Origin: Begonia masoniana
Lineage: Eukaryota; Streptophyta; Magnoliopsida; Cucurbitales; Begoniaceae
DNA: 64,000 bases
Reading direction: 5' to 3'
Assembly: GCA_022432975.1 (NCBI GenBank)
Contig: CM039505.1
Span: 49,993,897-50,057,896, forward strand
Part shown: piece after piece, positions 44,240 through 54,739 of the stretch
How positions within the stretch are numbered: the first letter of the stretch is position 1
How the letters are laid out: the number at the start of each line of letters is the position of its first letter
The notes under the pieces: generated by a model
Told to the model about the DNA's origin: nothing
What the model saw: the letters and a program-made list of their open reading frames with translations, nothing else
Databases searched by the model: none
Translations under genes and position numbers: made by a program

Positions 44240-44760
44240 TGTTATGTAAAATTGAGTGCTAATATTTTTGATTAAGTGCGAAAAAATTAAAACGAACACC
44301 AAAGATTTACGTGGTTCGCCCAGATCTCAAACCAAGGTTTGAGAACGACTACTTCCACGGAGCTCAACCAAGAGATATTTATTATTATCAGTCAAAATAC
44401 AACCTCACAACAATATCCTTGAAAACTAAACAATTACAGAAGCAGAAACAAGATTCAGAGAAATACAGCAAGAAATAGAAAAACATAACCTCAATCTGCT
44501 ATGCCCTTGAGAAACGCGACTCAAGCGTAGATGAAGAACACTCTTCCCTCTATTTTTCTTACTGCTTCTTCTCCCTTGAAGATCTGTTTCACACCGTAAC
44601 TCAGAAAAGCTCTCAAACCCTAGATCGCTTTTCTTTCGTCAAAAGCTCACCTCTGTTTCTTTTTCTCTCTTCTAATTCTCACGAACCACGTAAATCTTTG
44701 GTGTTCGTTTTAATTTTTTGCACTTAATAAAAAAGATTAGCACTCAGTTTTACATATCAG
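44240..44760. repeat. Rearranged 5' LTR of copia element 2 with a 75-bp inverted repeat
   Basis: 44241-44318 and 44685-44760 are reverse complements (about 90 percent by eye). Also, 44596-44681 is the reverse complement of 51690-51775 in the 3' LTR. The segment 44240-44684 is therefore a partial LTR in minus orientation, ending TGTTATGTAAAA at 44240, joined to a forward LTR end (TTTTACATATCA). Confidence 0.8.
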
Positions 44761-44773
44761 TGGTATCAGAGCC
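44761..44773 (+). other. Primer-binding site of copia element 2
   Basis: TGGTATCAGAGCC, tRNA-iMet type, one base after the LTR end. Confidence 0.88.
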
Positions 44774-45080
44774 TGATTTCGATTTTCTTGATAGTGCATT
44801 TTAGGGTTTTGTACAAAAATTGTAAACCCAGTCTTGTTTTCTAGGGTTTGAAAATTACGAGCTATCTCGTGTGCTTCAGATCTGCTGGTCTAAGCACAGA
44901 GTATAGTGAACCAAAGTTTTTTGTTAAAAAGTTTTGTTTACACAGTCAATGTAATACAATTTTTTTTCTGGTTTCTGTTTGAGTCAAGAACTTTTTGCAT
45001 TGGTGGTCCTTTATTTTTTTGGTGATCTAAAAGTTTTTTTAAAGAACTTTGTTGATATATATATATATTGCATCTGTAAT

Positions 45081-45758
45081 ATGAGTTCCAGAATTGAAAT
45101 CATCCCATATGATGGGAATATAGATTTTGGTTCGTGGAAAAAGAAGATGAGATCCCTGTTAAGTCATAACAAGGTTCTCATTGCACTTGAAAATGATACC
45201 AAAAAATGGTCAAATGACCAAATAAACAGGAAGTCAGAGATAGATGAGGAAGCATACAATTTAATTGTGCTTAGCCTGTCCGACAGTGTGCTTCGGAAGG
45301 TAGATGGTGAGGAAACACCACTAGATATATGGGGTAAACTCGAAACTTTATATGTTATACAGTCAGCTCCTAATCTTGTATATCTTAAGGGTGTTTTATT
45401 TGTATATAAGATGGATGTGAATAAATGCCTAGATGATAATCTTGATGATTTTTTAAGAATGACTTTGTTATTGAAAGGAACTGATCAAAGTTTAGATTAT
45501 AGTAATCTTGCTATGATTCTATTGAACTCTTTGCCTGAATCCTATAATGTTGTTAAAGACACACTTAAGTATATTGGTACTATTCCGAAAATAAATTTAA
45601 TCATTTCTGCTTTAAAGGCTAGAGAATTGGAAATTAAGAATAAGAAAAATGGAAATAGTCTATTTGTAAATGGAAACAATGTTAAGGTTAACAACCAGAA
45701 AAAGAAAGTAAAAGGAAAGACTCAGATGAACAAGCCTAAATCAGAAAAAAAAAATTGA
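45081..45758 (+). pseudogene. Copia element 2 gag (UBN2 type)
   Basis: From MSSRIEIIPYDG at 45081 (the frame is open from 44979) the protein shows the UBN2 gag fold: FGSWKKKMRSLL, LDIWGKLETLY, LNSLPESYNVV. A Lys/Asn-rich tail follows. The frame ends where a run of A (45748-45757) has slipped by one base. The next frame continues straight into the zinc knuckle CFHCGKAGHVKKNC (45765-45810). Without the slip it would read through into pol, as Tnt1 does. Confidence 0.85.
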
Positions 45759-45764
45759 AACTAG

Positions 45765-47094
45765 AAATTGTTTTCACTGTGGTAAAGCTGGTCATGTAAA
45801 GAAAAATTGCTATAAATGGAAAAATGAACAGAAAAAGCATGAAATAGAAACTAATGTTGCTTCTGGTTCTTGTGATGTTATCTGTGAAGTCTTAAATGTT
45901 TCTGAAAATCTAAATGCTGATAAATGGATATTAGATTTTGGTTGCTCCTTTCCTATGTCTCCTAATAAACTATGTTTTTCTGAATTACTTGATTCTGAAG
46001 GTGAAATAGTGTATATGGGAAATAATGAATCTTGTTCTGTTAAAGACATAAGTACTGTATACTTATTAATGAATGATGATAAAAGGATAAAACTAACAAA
46101 TGTTAGGTATATTCCTGAATTAAAGAGAAATCTGATCTATTTTGAAACATTTGATGAACTTGGGTGTTGGTTTAAAGCTTTTGATTCTAACTTGCAGGTT
46201 TATAAATGTGAGAAATTGGTTCTTTCTGGTTTTAAACAATCTGGTCTATATGTTTTAAATGGTTCCCATTATATTTCTTCCTCAAATAATGTTGTGACCG
46301 ACTTGGTAACAAATTTTACTAAAAGATGGCATCTTAGATTAGGGCACATGAGTCAAAAAGGGTTAGATCTTCTTTATAAAGAAGACCTACTTGGAAATGA
46401 TAAAATTTCTAACCTTAGTTTTTGTGAAACTTGTGTGTTAGGTAAACAACATAGGTTAAACTTTAAAAAGGGTGTTCATATGTCTAAAAATAAATTAGAC
46501 TATGTACACACTGACTTGTGGGGTCCTGAAAATCACCTTACACATGGTGGTAATAGATATTTCTTATCTATTGTAGATGACTTTACAAGAAGGGTATGGA
46601 CTTATTTGCTAAAATCTAAGGCTGAAGCTTTTGAGAGATTTAAGGAATGGAAAACTTTAGAGGAAAACCAAACTGAAAGGAAACTTAAGGGACTAAGAAC
46701 CGATAATGGTCTAGAGTTCTACAATAATGAATTTGATTCATTTTGTAAAACTAATGGGATTCTTAGACATAGAACAGTTAGGCATACTCCTCAGCAAAAC
46801 GGTGTTGCTGAGAGAATGAACAGAACATTGCTTGAGAAAGTAAAGTGTTTATTGTTCACCTCTAAGCTTCCAAAGGGTTTTTGGGGTGAGGCTTTGAGTA
46901 CTGCCACCTATTTGGTAAATAGGAGTCCTAATAGTGCTATTGAATTCAAGTGTCCTATTGAAATGTGGAATTGTAGAAAACCAGATTTAAGTCACCTTAG
47001 AGTTTTTGGATGTGCTGCATATGCACACACAAAAGAAGGTAAGTTAAATCCAAGATCAACAAGGTGTGTGTTCCTTGGTTATCAACAACAATAG
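45765..47094 (+). pseudogene. Copia element 2 zinc knuckle, protease and integrase
   Basis: After the knuckle the protease site reads WILDFGCSFPMSPN (about 45925-45966), so the catalytic D-S-G is D-F-G. The integrase follows: LRLGHMSQKGL with the CxxC pair (46425-46440), then D-D-E in HTDLWGP, LRTDNGLEF and VAERMNRTL, all present, and the GYQQQ end. A single TAG at 47092-47094 interrupts the frame before GTKGYRLW. Confidence 0.88.
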
Positions 47095-48291
47095 GGTACT
47101 AAAGGGTACAGATTGTGGGAAAGGGATTCTAGAGGTGTTAAAATTTTGATTAGTAGAGATGTCATCTTTGATGAGTCTACATTTCCTTGTAAGTCACTTG
47201 ATACACTTAAGCAGGTGGAGGTGGAGGAAAGTGTTAACAATGAACAACCTGAGACTCACATTGAGGTGGAGACTCTAAGGTTGAGTAACCAGAATATAGG
47301 ATTAAGTGAATTTGGACCTGAACAGATCCCTAGAATTAGTGAGGATGAACATGAAAATATTCTAGAATCCTTACAAAGTGAACTTGAAACTTATCAACTT
47401 GCCAGGGATAAAAATAGGAGGGAAATTAGACCACCTTCTAGATATTTCTATGCTGATCTTGTCTTTGTGGCTCTTGTTGCAGCACAACATGTTAGGAATG
47501 TAGAGTCAAACACTTACGTAGAGGCTATAAAATCCAAAGAAAGTCAAAATTGGAAAACTGCCATGAATAGTGAGATGGAGTCACTTAAACTTAACAAAAC
47601 AAGGACCTTAGTTGAAAAACCCGAGAGTCAAAAGTTAGTTGACTGCAAATGGTTATTCAAACTTAAGGAAGGAGTTAAACCCGAAGATCCTCTTAAATAT
47701 AAGGCTAGACTTGTAGCAAAGGGTTTTACTCAAAAAGAGGGTATAGATTTCAATGAAATTTTTTCATCCGTAGTTAAGTTTAAGACTATAAGATTGATGT
47801 TATCTTTAGTTGTTCAATTTGATCTAGAATTAGAACAATTAGATGTAACTACTGCTTTCTTATATGGTGAGTTAGATGAGAAAATATTAATGAAACAACC
47901 TGAAGGGTTTATTGATTTGAAATATCATAACCATGTGTGTTTGCTGCAGAAAGCCCTTTATGGACTTAAACAATCTCCACGACAATGGTATAAGCGTTTT
48001 GACACTTTCATAACAGGTTTGAATTTTAAAAGAAGTGAGTATGATGCTTGTTTTTATTTTAAATATGTAGATAATATACTTTTGTATTTGTTATTATATG
48101 TGGATGATATGTTATTGATTAGTAAGTCTATGAGTTTAATTATTGATTTGAAATCTAAATTGAATGCTGAATTTGACATGAAAGATCTTGGTCATGCTAG
48201 AAAGATTCTAAGTATGATAATCGAAAGGGATCGAGTTAATAACCTATTGAAATTGCATCAAAAAACATATTTGAAAAAGGTAGTATCTAAG
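47095..48291 (+). pseudogene. Copia element 2 reverse transcriptase, cut by a Cassandra solo LTR
   Basis: The frame from 47113 carries the acidic integrase-RT linker, then CKWLFKLKEG, ARLVAKGFTQKEGIDFNE, DVTTAFLYGELDE, LYGLKQSPRQWYKRF, an intact YVDDMLLI active site (near 48100) and MKDLGHARKILSM. The frame is clean to 48291, where the Cassandra LTR enters. It resumes at 48659. Confidence 0.88.
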
Positions 48292-48658
48292 TGTAACGAC
48301 CCCTCATCCCAGCAAGATATTGTCCGCTCCGGGGATTGGGCCGCAGCCTAATATCCTCCCCTCACGGCTTTGTTTGGCGAGAACACTTCCCGGAAGGTCA
48401 CCCAACCTGAAATTACTCTCGCCGAAGCACGCTTAACTTCGGAGTTCTTATGGGATCCGTTGCCAATCGTGCTCCAAAACGCGTCTTGCTATCTTGGGAG
48501 GGATCTCTTACATATGTTTCATTTCCATGTACTTCCCCAAGCGATGTGGGTTCGTAACGGCCCCTCCTTCAACGGTCGAACCCTCCGGCCCAGGTCAGCC
48601 CCAGGATCCGCGGAGCATGGGTGGTCCTCACAAATTCGTTGAAAGACGGGTCGTCACA
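48292..48658 (-). mobile_element. Cassandra solo LTR
   Basis: 367 bp with TGTAACGACCCC and GGGTCGTCACA ends, flanked by CTAAG (48287-48291 and 48659-48663). On the minus strand it has the 5S-like block, including an exact AAGTTAAGCGTGCTTCGGCG box A region, closer to genuine 5S rRNA than the copies in the 36-39 kb array. The 5' third differs strongly from the array LTRs, so it is a separate subfamily. Confidence 0.92.
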
Positions 48659-49251
48659 CTAAGTTTAGGAATTGTAATTGTAAACCTGTGAATATGCCTC
48701 TTGCAAATCACTTTGTTTTAACATCATCACAATGTCCTCAAACTAGTTCTGAAAAGAATAAAATGTCAATTAGACCTTATTCAAATATAATTGGTTCTTT
48801 GATGTATGCTATGATTAGTACTAGACCTAATTTATCTTATGTTATATCTTTGTTAAGCAAATTCATGTCTAATCCAGGTTCTTATCACTGGACAGCTCTT
48901 AAATGAGTTGTTAATTATGTGAACAGCACTATAAATTTAGGATTAGTGTATAAGAAATCAACTTAAACTAATTGTCTGGTTGGATATGTTGATTCTGATT
49001 TTGCTGGAAGTAGAGATTCTAGAAAATCAATAACTTCGTATTGCTTTACTTTAGTTGGAAATTGTATCTTATGGAAATCACAGCTTCAACGTTTAGTCAC
49101 TTTATCTACTACTGAAGCTGAATATGTTGCTCTTGCTGATTGCTTAAAAGAGTGTGTTTGGTTGAGTGGTTTATTGCATGAAATTGGTATATTAAATTCT
49201 ATTTCATCTGTGTATTGTGATAACCAAAGTGCCATACATTTAAGCAAGAAT
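48659..49251 (+). pseudogene. Copia element 2 RNase H, first part
   Basis: After the duplicated CTAAG, the frame continues to IIGSLMYAMISTRPNLSYV and RNase H: DSDFAGSRDSRKS, STTEAEYVALADC, CDNQSAIHLSKN. The catalytic D, E and D are present. Stops lie at 48904 (TGA) and 48964 (TAA). The frame is cut after SKN by the 2-kb solo LTR and resumes at 51305. Confidence 0.85.
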
Positions 49252-51304
49252 TGTAATGCCCCAATTTAAAAATCCCCAATTTGAAACTCTAATTTTGAAA
49301 ACCCAAGAATTTTTCCCAAATTGATTTTTTTGAAATCGAGCGTTAAATCGAAATTTTAAAATTTAAAACATATTAATTGAAAACTTAAATATCACAGAAA
49401 CTTTGTAATAAATTTGTCAAATCTTGAAATTATCGCATAATTAAAACAAATTATGAGACTTTATTTAATGATAAAATTCAACATAATTATTTCAAAATCT
49501 TAAATTCTTAAATTAAAATAAAACATTAAATATCGTTTTTAAAAATTTAAAGCATACTAATTTAAATCGTTATCCTCGAAATCAACAATGTGATCTTCAT
49601 CTGTATGCTCGCTTGCCACTTGAGGGTTCTCAATCGCAGCTAGTTCTTCCTCAGATAAAAATTCACCTACATCACAAATTAAAACTAAACTATGACAAAA
49701 TCTCAGCAAGTGGAAATACGTGCAAGTTACAAAACTTTTACTTTTACTTTTACTTTTATCGAATCCTGTTAACAGTTGCATACTGGTTGAAAATTCAACC
49801 TTCTTTTAAGACTTAGTCATCTCATTGTCGTTCAGGCTTCGTCATCTTTTACTTTTAATTTTAACGATCAAGCTCACCATCTCACTGTCGTTCAGACTTT
49901 TGCTATCACGTTAAAACATATGCTCAAGCTCACCATCTCACTGTCGTTCAGGCTTTTGCTATCGCATTTTCCGTCAATTCCCTTTTACTTTTTCATACAC
50001 ATGCAAATAACCTATCCATTTTATCTTTTAAATAATTCTGTGTTGATACTCTAACATATGTGCTCAACCATCGAAAATGTGTGATAAAATAAAACAGTAA
50101 TAAAGAAAAGTAATCTATCATGTGATATAGGGCCGTAGCCAAAACCTTGTAAAACTTGTATTTACATTTACTTGGATTCCGAGCAATATGTGTTTATCGA
50201 GATATCAAAAAATTCTGAAATAATATCCTGCTCAAATAAAATCTTTGATATTAATATCCTACTTAATAAATCCAATTTCCAAGAAATTTGAGCAGAAATT
50301 CCTTACGTCGAAATCTTAGGTCGGATCTAATCGGTTGAATCGATTTGGATTGAATCGAACGGTTCCAAAATCTTTCCTGCCTAATTCGAATATTAGTGTT
50401 AAAATCTCACTTAAATTATTCCAACTTTAGAAGAATTTGGGCAGAAATTCTTACCGGTTAAATCTCTGATCGGTCCGATTCGATTCGGGTCAAAATTTGG
50501 TTCGGGTCCAGTTCGGGTGAATAGTGTCGGTTTGGGTCGGGTGAACAGTACCGTTCGGTTCGGTTCAGTTTGGGTGAACAGTAACGGATCGGTTCGGTTT
50601 GGTTCAATGCTAGTCTGGTTCGGGTTGGGTCGGTTTGGGTCAGCTGGTTTGGTTCGGACCAAATTAAATGAATCGGTTCAGTTTTTCCTTAAAACTGAAC
50701 CACTCATTTCTTCTTCGCGGTTTCTGCCAAGAGGGAGAGAGAGCATATCAGAGAGAGAGAGGGAGTAACAGAGAGAGGGAAAGAGAGATCGGGGAAGAGA
50801 GAGACAGAGAGCATCAGAGAGGGAGACTTACTCCGATGGGTTGTCGACGGAGGAAGAGAGGGCTTCGTCAGAGCTTCAGTCGAGGAGTTCCTTCTTGTCG
50901 GAGGAGATTCGCCGCACCAGAGAACAAGGTAAGTTCTTCTTCTTCCTTCTGAAGACCTCGAGAGGGAGAGCTGTGGGTGATGGTGTGAGTTTCTCTTCTC
51001 CCGATCACCTCCATTTATACGAGGGATTCTAAACTAACATCCCACAAAATCCGAGCTCAAACGGATTTGTAGCTGGTAAATCCAATCTCCAATCGGATTT
51101 TCAGATATTTTTCTCGGTTGGAAATCCAAACTTCCATTGAATATGGATGATTTTTAGACTAGGTTCATTGATTGTTGTTTAGAATTGATACCAATGTGAA
51201 TCTTAGGGCTTTTAGGATTCAAATCATAGATTAGGTTTTTGATATTTGAATTGATTTCGGGCATTTCAATTCGAATTTAGAATTTTGAAATCCTAAATGT
51301 TACA
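49252..51304 (+). mobile_element. Solo LTR (2053 bp), TGTAATGCCCC family
   Basis: It starts TGTAATGCCCCAATTT and ends CCTAAATGTTACA, flanked by AGAAT (49247-49251 and 51305-51309), inside the copia RNase H. It has three spaced copies of CATCTCACTGTCGTTCAG-type sequence (49820-49960), a block rich in GGTTCGGTT words (50460-50660) and a GA microsatellite (50738-50822). No coding or primer site is present. The family is unassigned. Confidence 0.87.
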
Positions 51305-51492
51305 AGAATCCTGTGTATCATGATAGAACTAAACATATTGATGTTAGATTCCATTTTGTTAGAGATTTAATTTCAACAGGTAAGGTGAAAATTTTAAAGA
51401 TTCTAGAGGAGGATAATCCTGCCGACATGGGTACTAAAATTGTCAAAGTTTCCAAGTTTAAGCATTGCTTAGACTTGTTAAACGTTGGATAA
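51305..51492 (+). pseudogene. Copia element 2 RNase H, last part
   Basis: KNPVYHDRTKHIDVRFHFVR and DMGTKIVKVSKFKHCLDLL, the usual end of Tnt1-like pol, closing at a TAA near 51490. Confidence 0.85.
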
Positions 51493-51585
51493 TTTTTTGT
51501 AGTCATTTGAGCAATGAAATCGAGATGATGTAAATTATTGTTAGTCAAATTTACTTTTTCTATGATTGGACTTCAAGGTGGAGTT

Positions 51586-51775
51586 TGTTATATGTGAAGC
51601 CCAATTTTGATTGGAGGCCCAGCCCATTATGAGTGACCTTCTGGAAGCTGTTTAATAAAGAGGTAAGTAAATAACAGACGGGTGGTTCATGAGAATTAGA
51701 AGAGAGAAAAAGAAACAGAGGTGAGCTTTTGACGAAAGAAAAGCGATCTAGGGTTTGAGAGCTTTTCTGAGTTAC
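51586..51775 (+). repeat. Truncated 3' LTR of copia element 2
   Basis: It follows the polypurine tract AAGGTGGAGTTTG and starts TGTTATATGTGAAGCCC. It breaks off at GAGTTAC, where gypsy element 2 resumes. The LTR end expected from 44685-44759 is missing. Confidence 0.8.
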
Positions 51776-51777
51776 TC

Positions 51778-52270
51778 CAAGATTAGGGATACATAACTTA
51801 TTTCCTTTGAAGAGATACCCATCTATGATGTGGTATTTTTCATCCTCTTTAATAAGACAATGTTTATAACAATGTCCAAAGTCCGGATCTAATTCATAAT
51901 GGTCTTTAATCCATTCAAATCCGAAAAACCTAGTTCTTAACTTTGTGAGAAGTAGCTCTCTTCGTGATAAGGAATCGGCAACCACATTAGTTTCTCCTTT
52001 TAAATACTTAAGGGTGTAAGGATGTCTTTCCAAGAACTCGATCCATTTGGCGTGTCTTAAACTGAGTTTGCCTTGACTCTTTATGTACTTTAACGCCTGA
52101 TGGTCGGTGTGGATGACGAATTCCTTCGTCAAGAGGTAGTGTTGCCAATGTTCTAGAGCTTGTATCACAGCGTAGAACTCCTTACATAGGTTAAATAATT
52201 TAGGAGTGCCCCTTTAAGTTTTTCACTAAAGTATGCTATAGGTCTTCCCTCTTGCATTAATACCGCTCCA
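51778..52270 (-). pseudogene. Gypsy element 2 RNase H
   Basis: On the minus strand RNase H gives [26 protein letters not shown] (about 52280-52220), then after a shift [35 protein letters not shown] and VVADSLSRR. The frame then runs to KLCIPN, where the copia element interrupts it. The integrase half continues at 44239. Confidence 0.85.
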
Positions 52271-53330
52271 ATACCTACTCCAGATGCATCGCATTGTATT
52301 TCGAACACTTTGTTGAAATCTGGAAGTGTCAAAACTGGTGAATGACATAACTTATCTTTTATCAGCTCAAAACTATTTTGACATGTTGGTGCCCATTCAA
52401 ATATCGTGTCTTTCTTCGTACAGTCAGTTATTGGTGTCATGATAGTACTGAAATCCTTAATAAACCTTCTGTAGAAAGAGGCTAGCCCATGGAAACTTCG
52501 TACATCAGTTATATTTGTTGGAGTGAGCCATTCCTTTATAGCTTTGATCTTTTCTTCATTCGCCTCAATTCCCTTTTGGGTGATTATAAAACCCAAAAAA
52601 TACATTTTATCTTGTGCGAATGAGCACTTTTGTAGATTACCGAACAGTTTAGCATCCCGTAAGGTTATGAAAAGAGTCTTCAGATGCTCCACATGAGATT
52701 GTAAGTCTGTGCTATAAACTAGAATATCGTCGAAGTACACGACAACAAATTTTTCCATAAATGTTTTTAGCACATGATGCATTAATCACATGAAAGTGCT
52801 AGGAGCATTTGTCAAACCGAATGACATCAACATCCATTCAAACAATCCATACTTGGTCTTGAAGGCAGTTTTCCACTTTTCGTCTTCCTTCATCCGAATT
52901 TGGTGATATCCACTTTAAGGTCAACCTTAGACAATACGGCTGCTCTACTAAGTTTGTCCAACATGTCTTCTAGGCATGGAATTGGAAACCTATACTTAAT
53001 TGTGATTTGGTTTATTGTTCTACTGTTCACGCACATTTTCATGGAGTCATCTTTCTTAGGCGCTGATAACGTAGGTACCGCACAGAGGCTCATGGATTCC
53101 CTTATGTAGCCATTTTGTAATAGTTCGTCCACTTGATTTTGTAGCTCTTTCGATGCCTCATGGTTCATTCGATAAGCAGGTCTGTTAGATAATACCGCTC
53201 CTGGTAGGAAATCTATTTGGTTTTCAATTCCACGTAAAGGTAGAAGACCTTTTGGGAGTTCTTCAGGAAAAATATCTTGAAACTGTTTTAGAAGATATAA
53301 AATTGGTTGAGGGATGTTCCCTAGCTCCAT
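52271..53330 (-). pseudogene. Gypsy element 2 reverse transcriptase
   Basis: It reads LPPL-like RGIENQIDFLPGAVLSNRPAY, ELLQNGYIRESMS, CAVPTLSAPKKD, INQITIKYRFPIPCLEDMLD and KVDLK, then a one-base shift near 52905. Further on come [11 protein letters not shown], a TGA near 52783, and [12 protein letters not shown] (active site intact, near 52735). Thumb motifs such as [11 protein letters not shown] follow. The lesions are single-base. Confidence 0.87.
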
Positions 53331-54350
53331 TACTCAGTCTTTGAACATTACCAAAATGAGGGGTCCTCCCTCTAGAATGGTGGCATTTATCTCACCTTTA
53401 GTCATTAACAGGTTGACCTTATCTATTTCCTTCTTTCTTGACACCTTATCTTTAGCAATTTGCTCGGGTGTTAAAGGTGACAGCTTGATCATTTTTTCTC
53501 CAAATTTGAGTGAATAGTAGTTTAAATAACCATCATGTGTCTCCTTCTTGTCGTACTGCCACGGTCGTCCCAAAAGAAGATGGTTGGCATTCATTGGTAC
53601 AACGTCACACAAAATGGAGTCCTTATACTTTCCAATGGAGAATTCGATGGTGACTTGTTTGTTTACTTTCAAATCATCTCGGCCATCAAGTCATCGTAAC
53701 TTATAGGGTTTGGGATGTGGAGTTGTGTCTAACCTTAACTTTTCCACCATATCCTTAGAGGCAACATTTGCACAGCTCCCTCCGTCTATGATTAGTGAGC
53801 ATACTTTATCCTTGATTAGACAACGAGTATAAAAGATATTCTCACGTTGACATTGTTCTTCAATGGTCTTGGATACTAATACTCGTCGAATGACCATTAA
53901 GAGAGGTCCTTCTTGGGCATGATAAATCTCATCTTCGGATTCATCTTTTTCGATTTCCTCTTCTTCTTGTTCATCCTCGCTCTCTATTTCTCTCGTACCT
54001 TCCTAGATGACCATCACTCTACGGTTTGGACATTGGGTCATCATATGTCCAAGACCTGACAGTTGAAGCATTTAATATCTCTAGCCCTATTTTGATTAAC
54101 GACCGATATAGTAGATTTCTGACTGACCTCCTTAACTGGCCAACTTTTGGTGAAAGATTATTTTTCTTCCACCTTAACGACTTTCTTGTTAACTTCCAGG
54201 GTTTTGGGAATAAACTGGTTAGGGGCTATCCTTCGCCCACTTTTCAACTGTCGTTCGACCTTGACAGCCATTTGAGCTACTAAGTCCAAGGAGTCGAGAG
54301 GATGTAATTCAACGACATTGCTAATATCGCTAGTCATAAACATACCTTCG
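53331..54350 (-). pseudogene. Gypsy element 2 gag end and protease
   Basis: Minus-strand pieces: the gag C-terminus (54343-54158, VELHPLDSLDLVAQMAVKVE), a broken zinc knuckle (near 54060; CFNC, then a stop), an acidic linker, and protease at 53897-53691 with LIIDGGSCANVAS (D-G-G in place of D-S-G). LCDVVPMNANHLLLGRPWQYD follows near 53570. The gag N-terminus, leader and LTR that should lie to the right were not found. Confidence 0.82.
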
Positions 54351-54739
54351 GTTGCAGTAATAAATCAACTTCTCGTCCATATTTAAGATATTTGTTTCTT
54401 TACTTTGAATATCTTCTGTCCGTCATTCAACCTGGCCAACTCTTTCTTCTTTCTATGAATGACGCCAGAGATGCTAGGAGAAGATACAAGCCACGAACCA
54501 CAGTTAATGCTTAGATAGGTTAATTCTATGGAGAGAAAGCTTCACTACAGTAAAGTAAAATTTCAAAAACAGGGACATGAAACTTTCAGTAAACAAAAGT
54601 TTATATTTGGAGGTACACACGTTCTTACATGTGATGCTCAAACAAACTACAAAGTTGTTCCTCAAATGCCAAGGAAACCATAAAGTTTCTTGCATGTCAC
54701 AATCAAATAACATATTATAGTCAAATGCCAATCAGCATA
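54351..54739. other. Boundary between gypsy element 2 and the CPN10 gene
   Basis: A short stretch with no coding signal. It holds the decayed right end of the gypsy relic and the 3' untranslated side of CPN10. Confidence 0.5.

Larger units (their letters stand above)
44240..51775 (+). mobile_element. Ty1-copia element 2 (Tnt1-like), itself carrying two insertions
   Basis: It contains a full copia gene order and lies inside gypsy element 2. The left end is abnormal: an inverted partial LTR (44240-44684) is fused head-to-head to the last 75-78 bp of a forward LTR, followed by the primer site (44761-44773). The right LTR (51586-51775) is truncated. Removing the Cassandra solo LTR and the 2-kb solo LTR restores continuity of reverse transcriptase and RNase H. 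Lesions are few: a one-base slip in gag, one TAG in integrase, two stops in RNase H and an altered protease triad. No target duplication could be set because both ends are rearranged. Confidence 0.85.

Noticed and set aside
50738..50830. GA-rich frames at 50517-51032
   Set aside because: Microsatellite and LTR sequence inside the solo LTR. Arg/Glu runs come from GAGAGA repeats.
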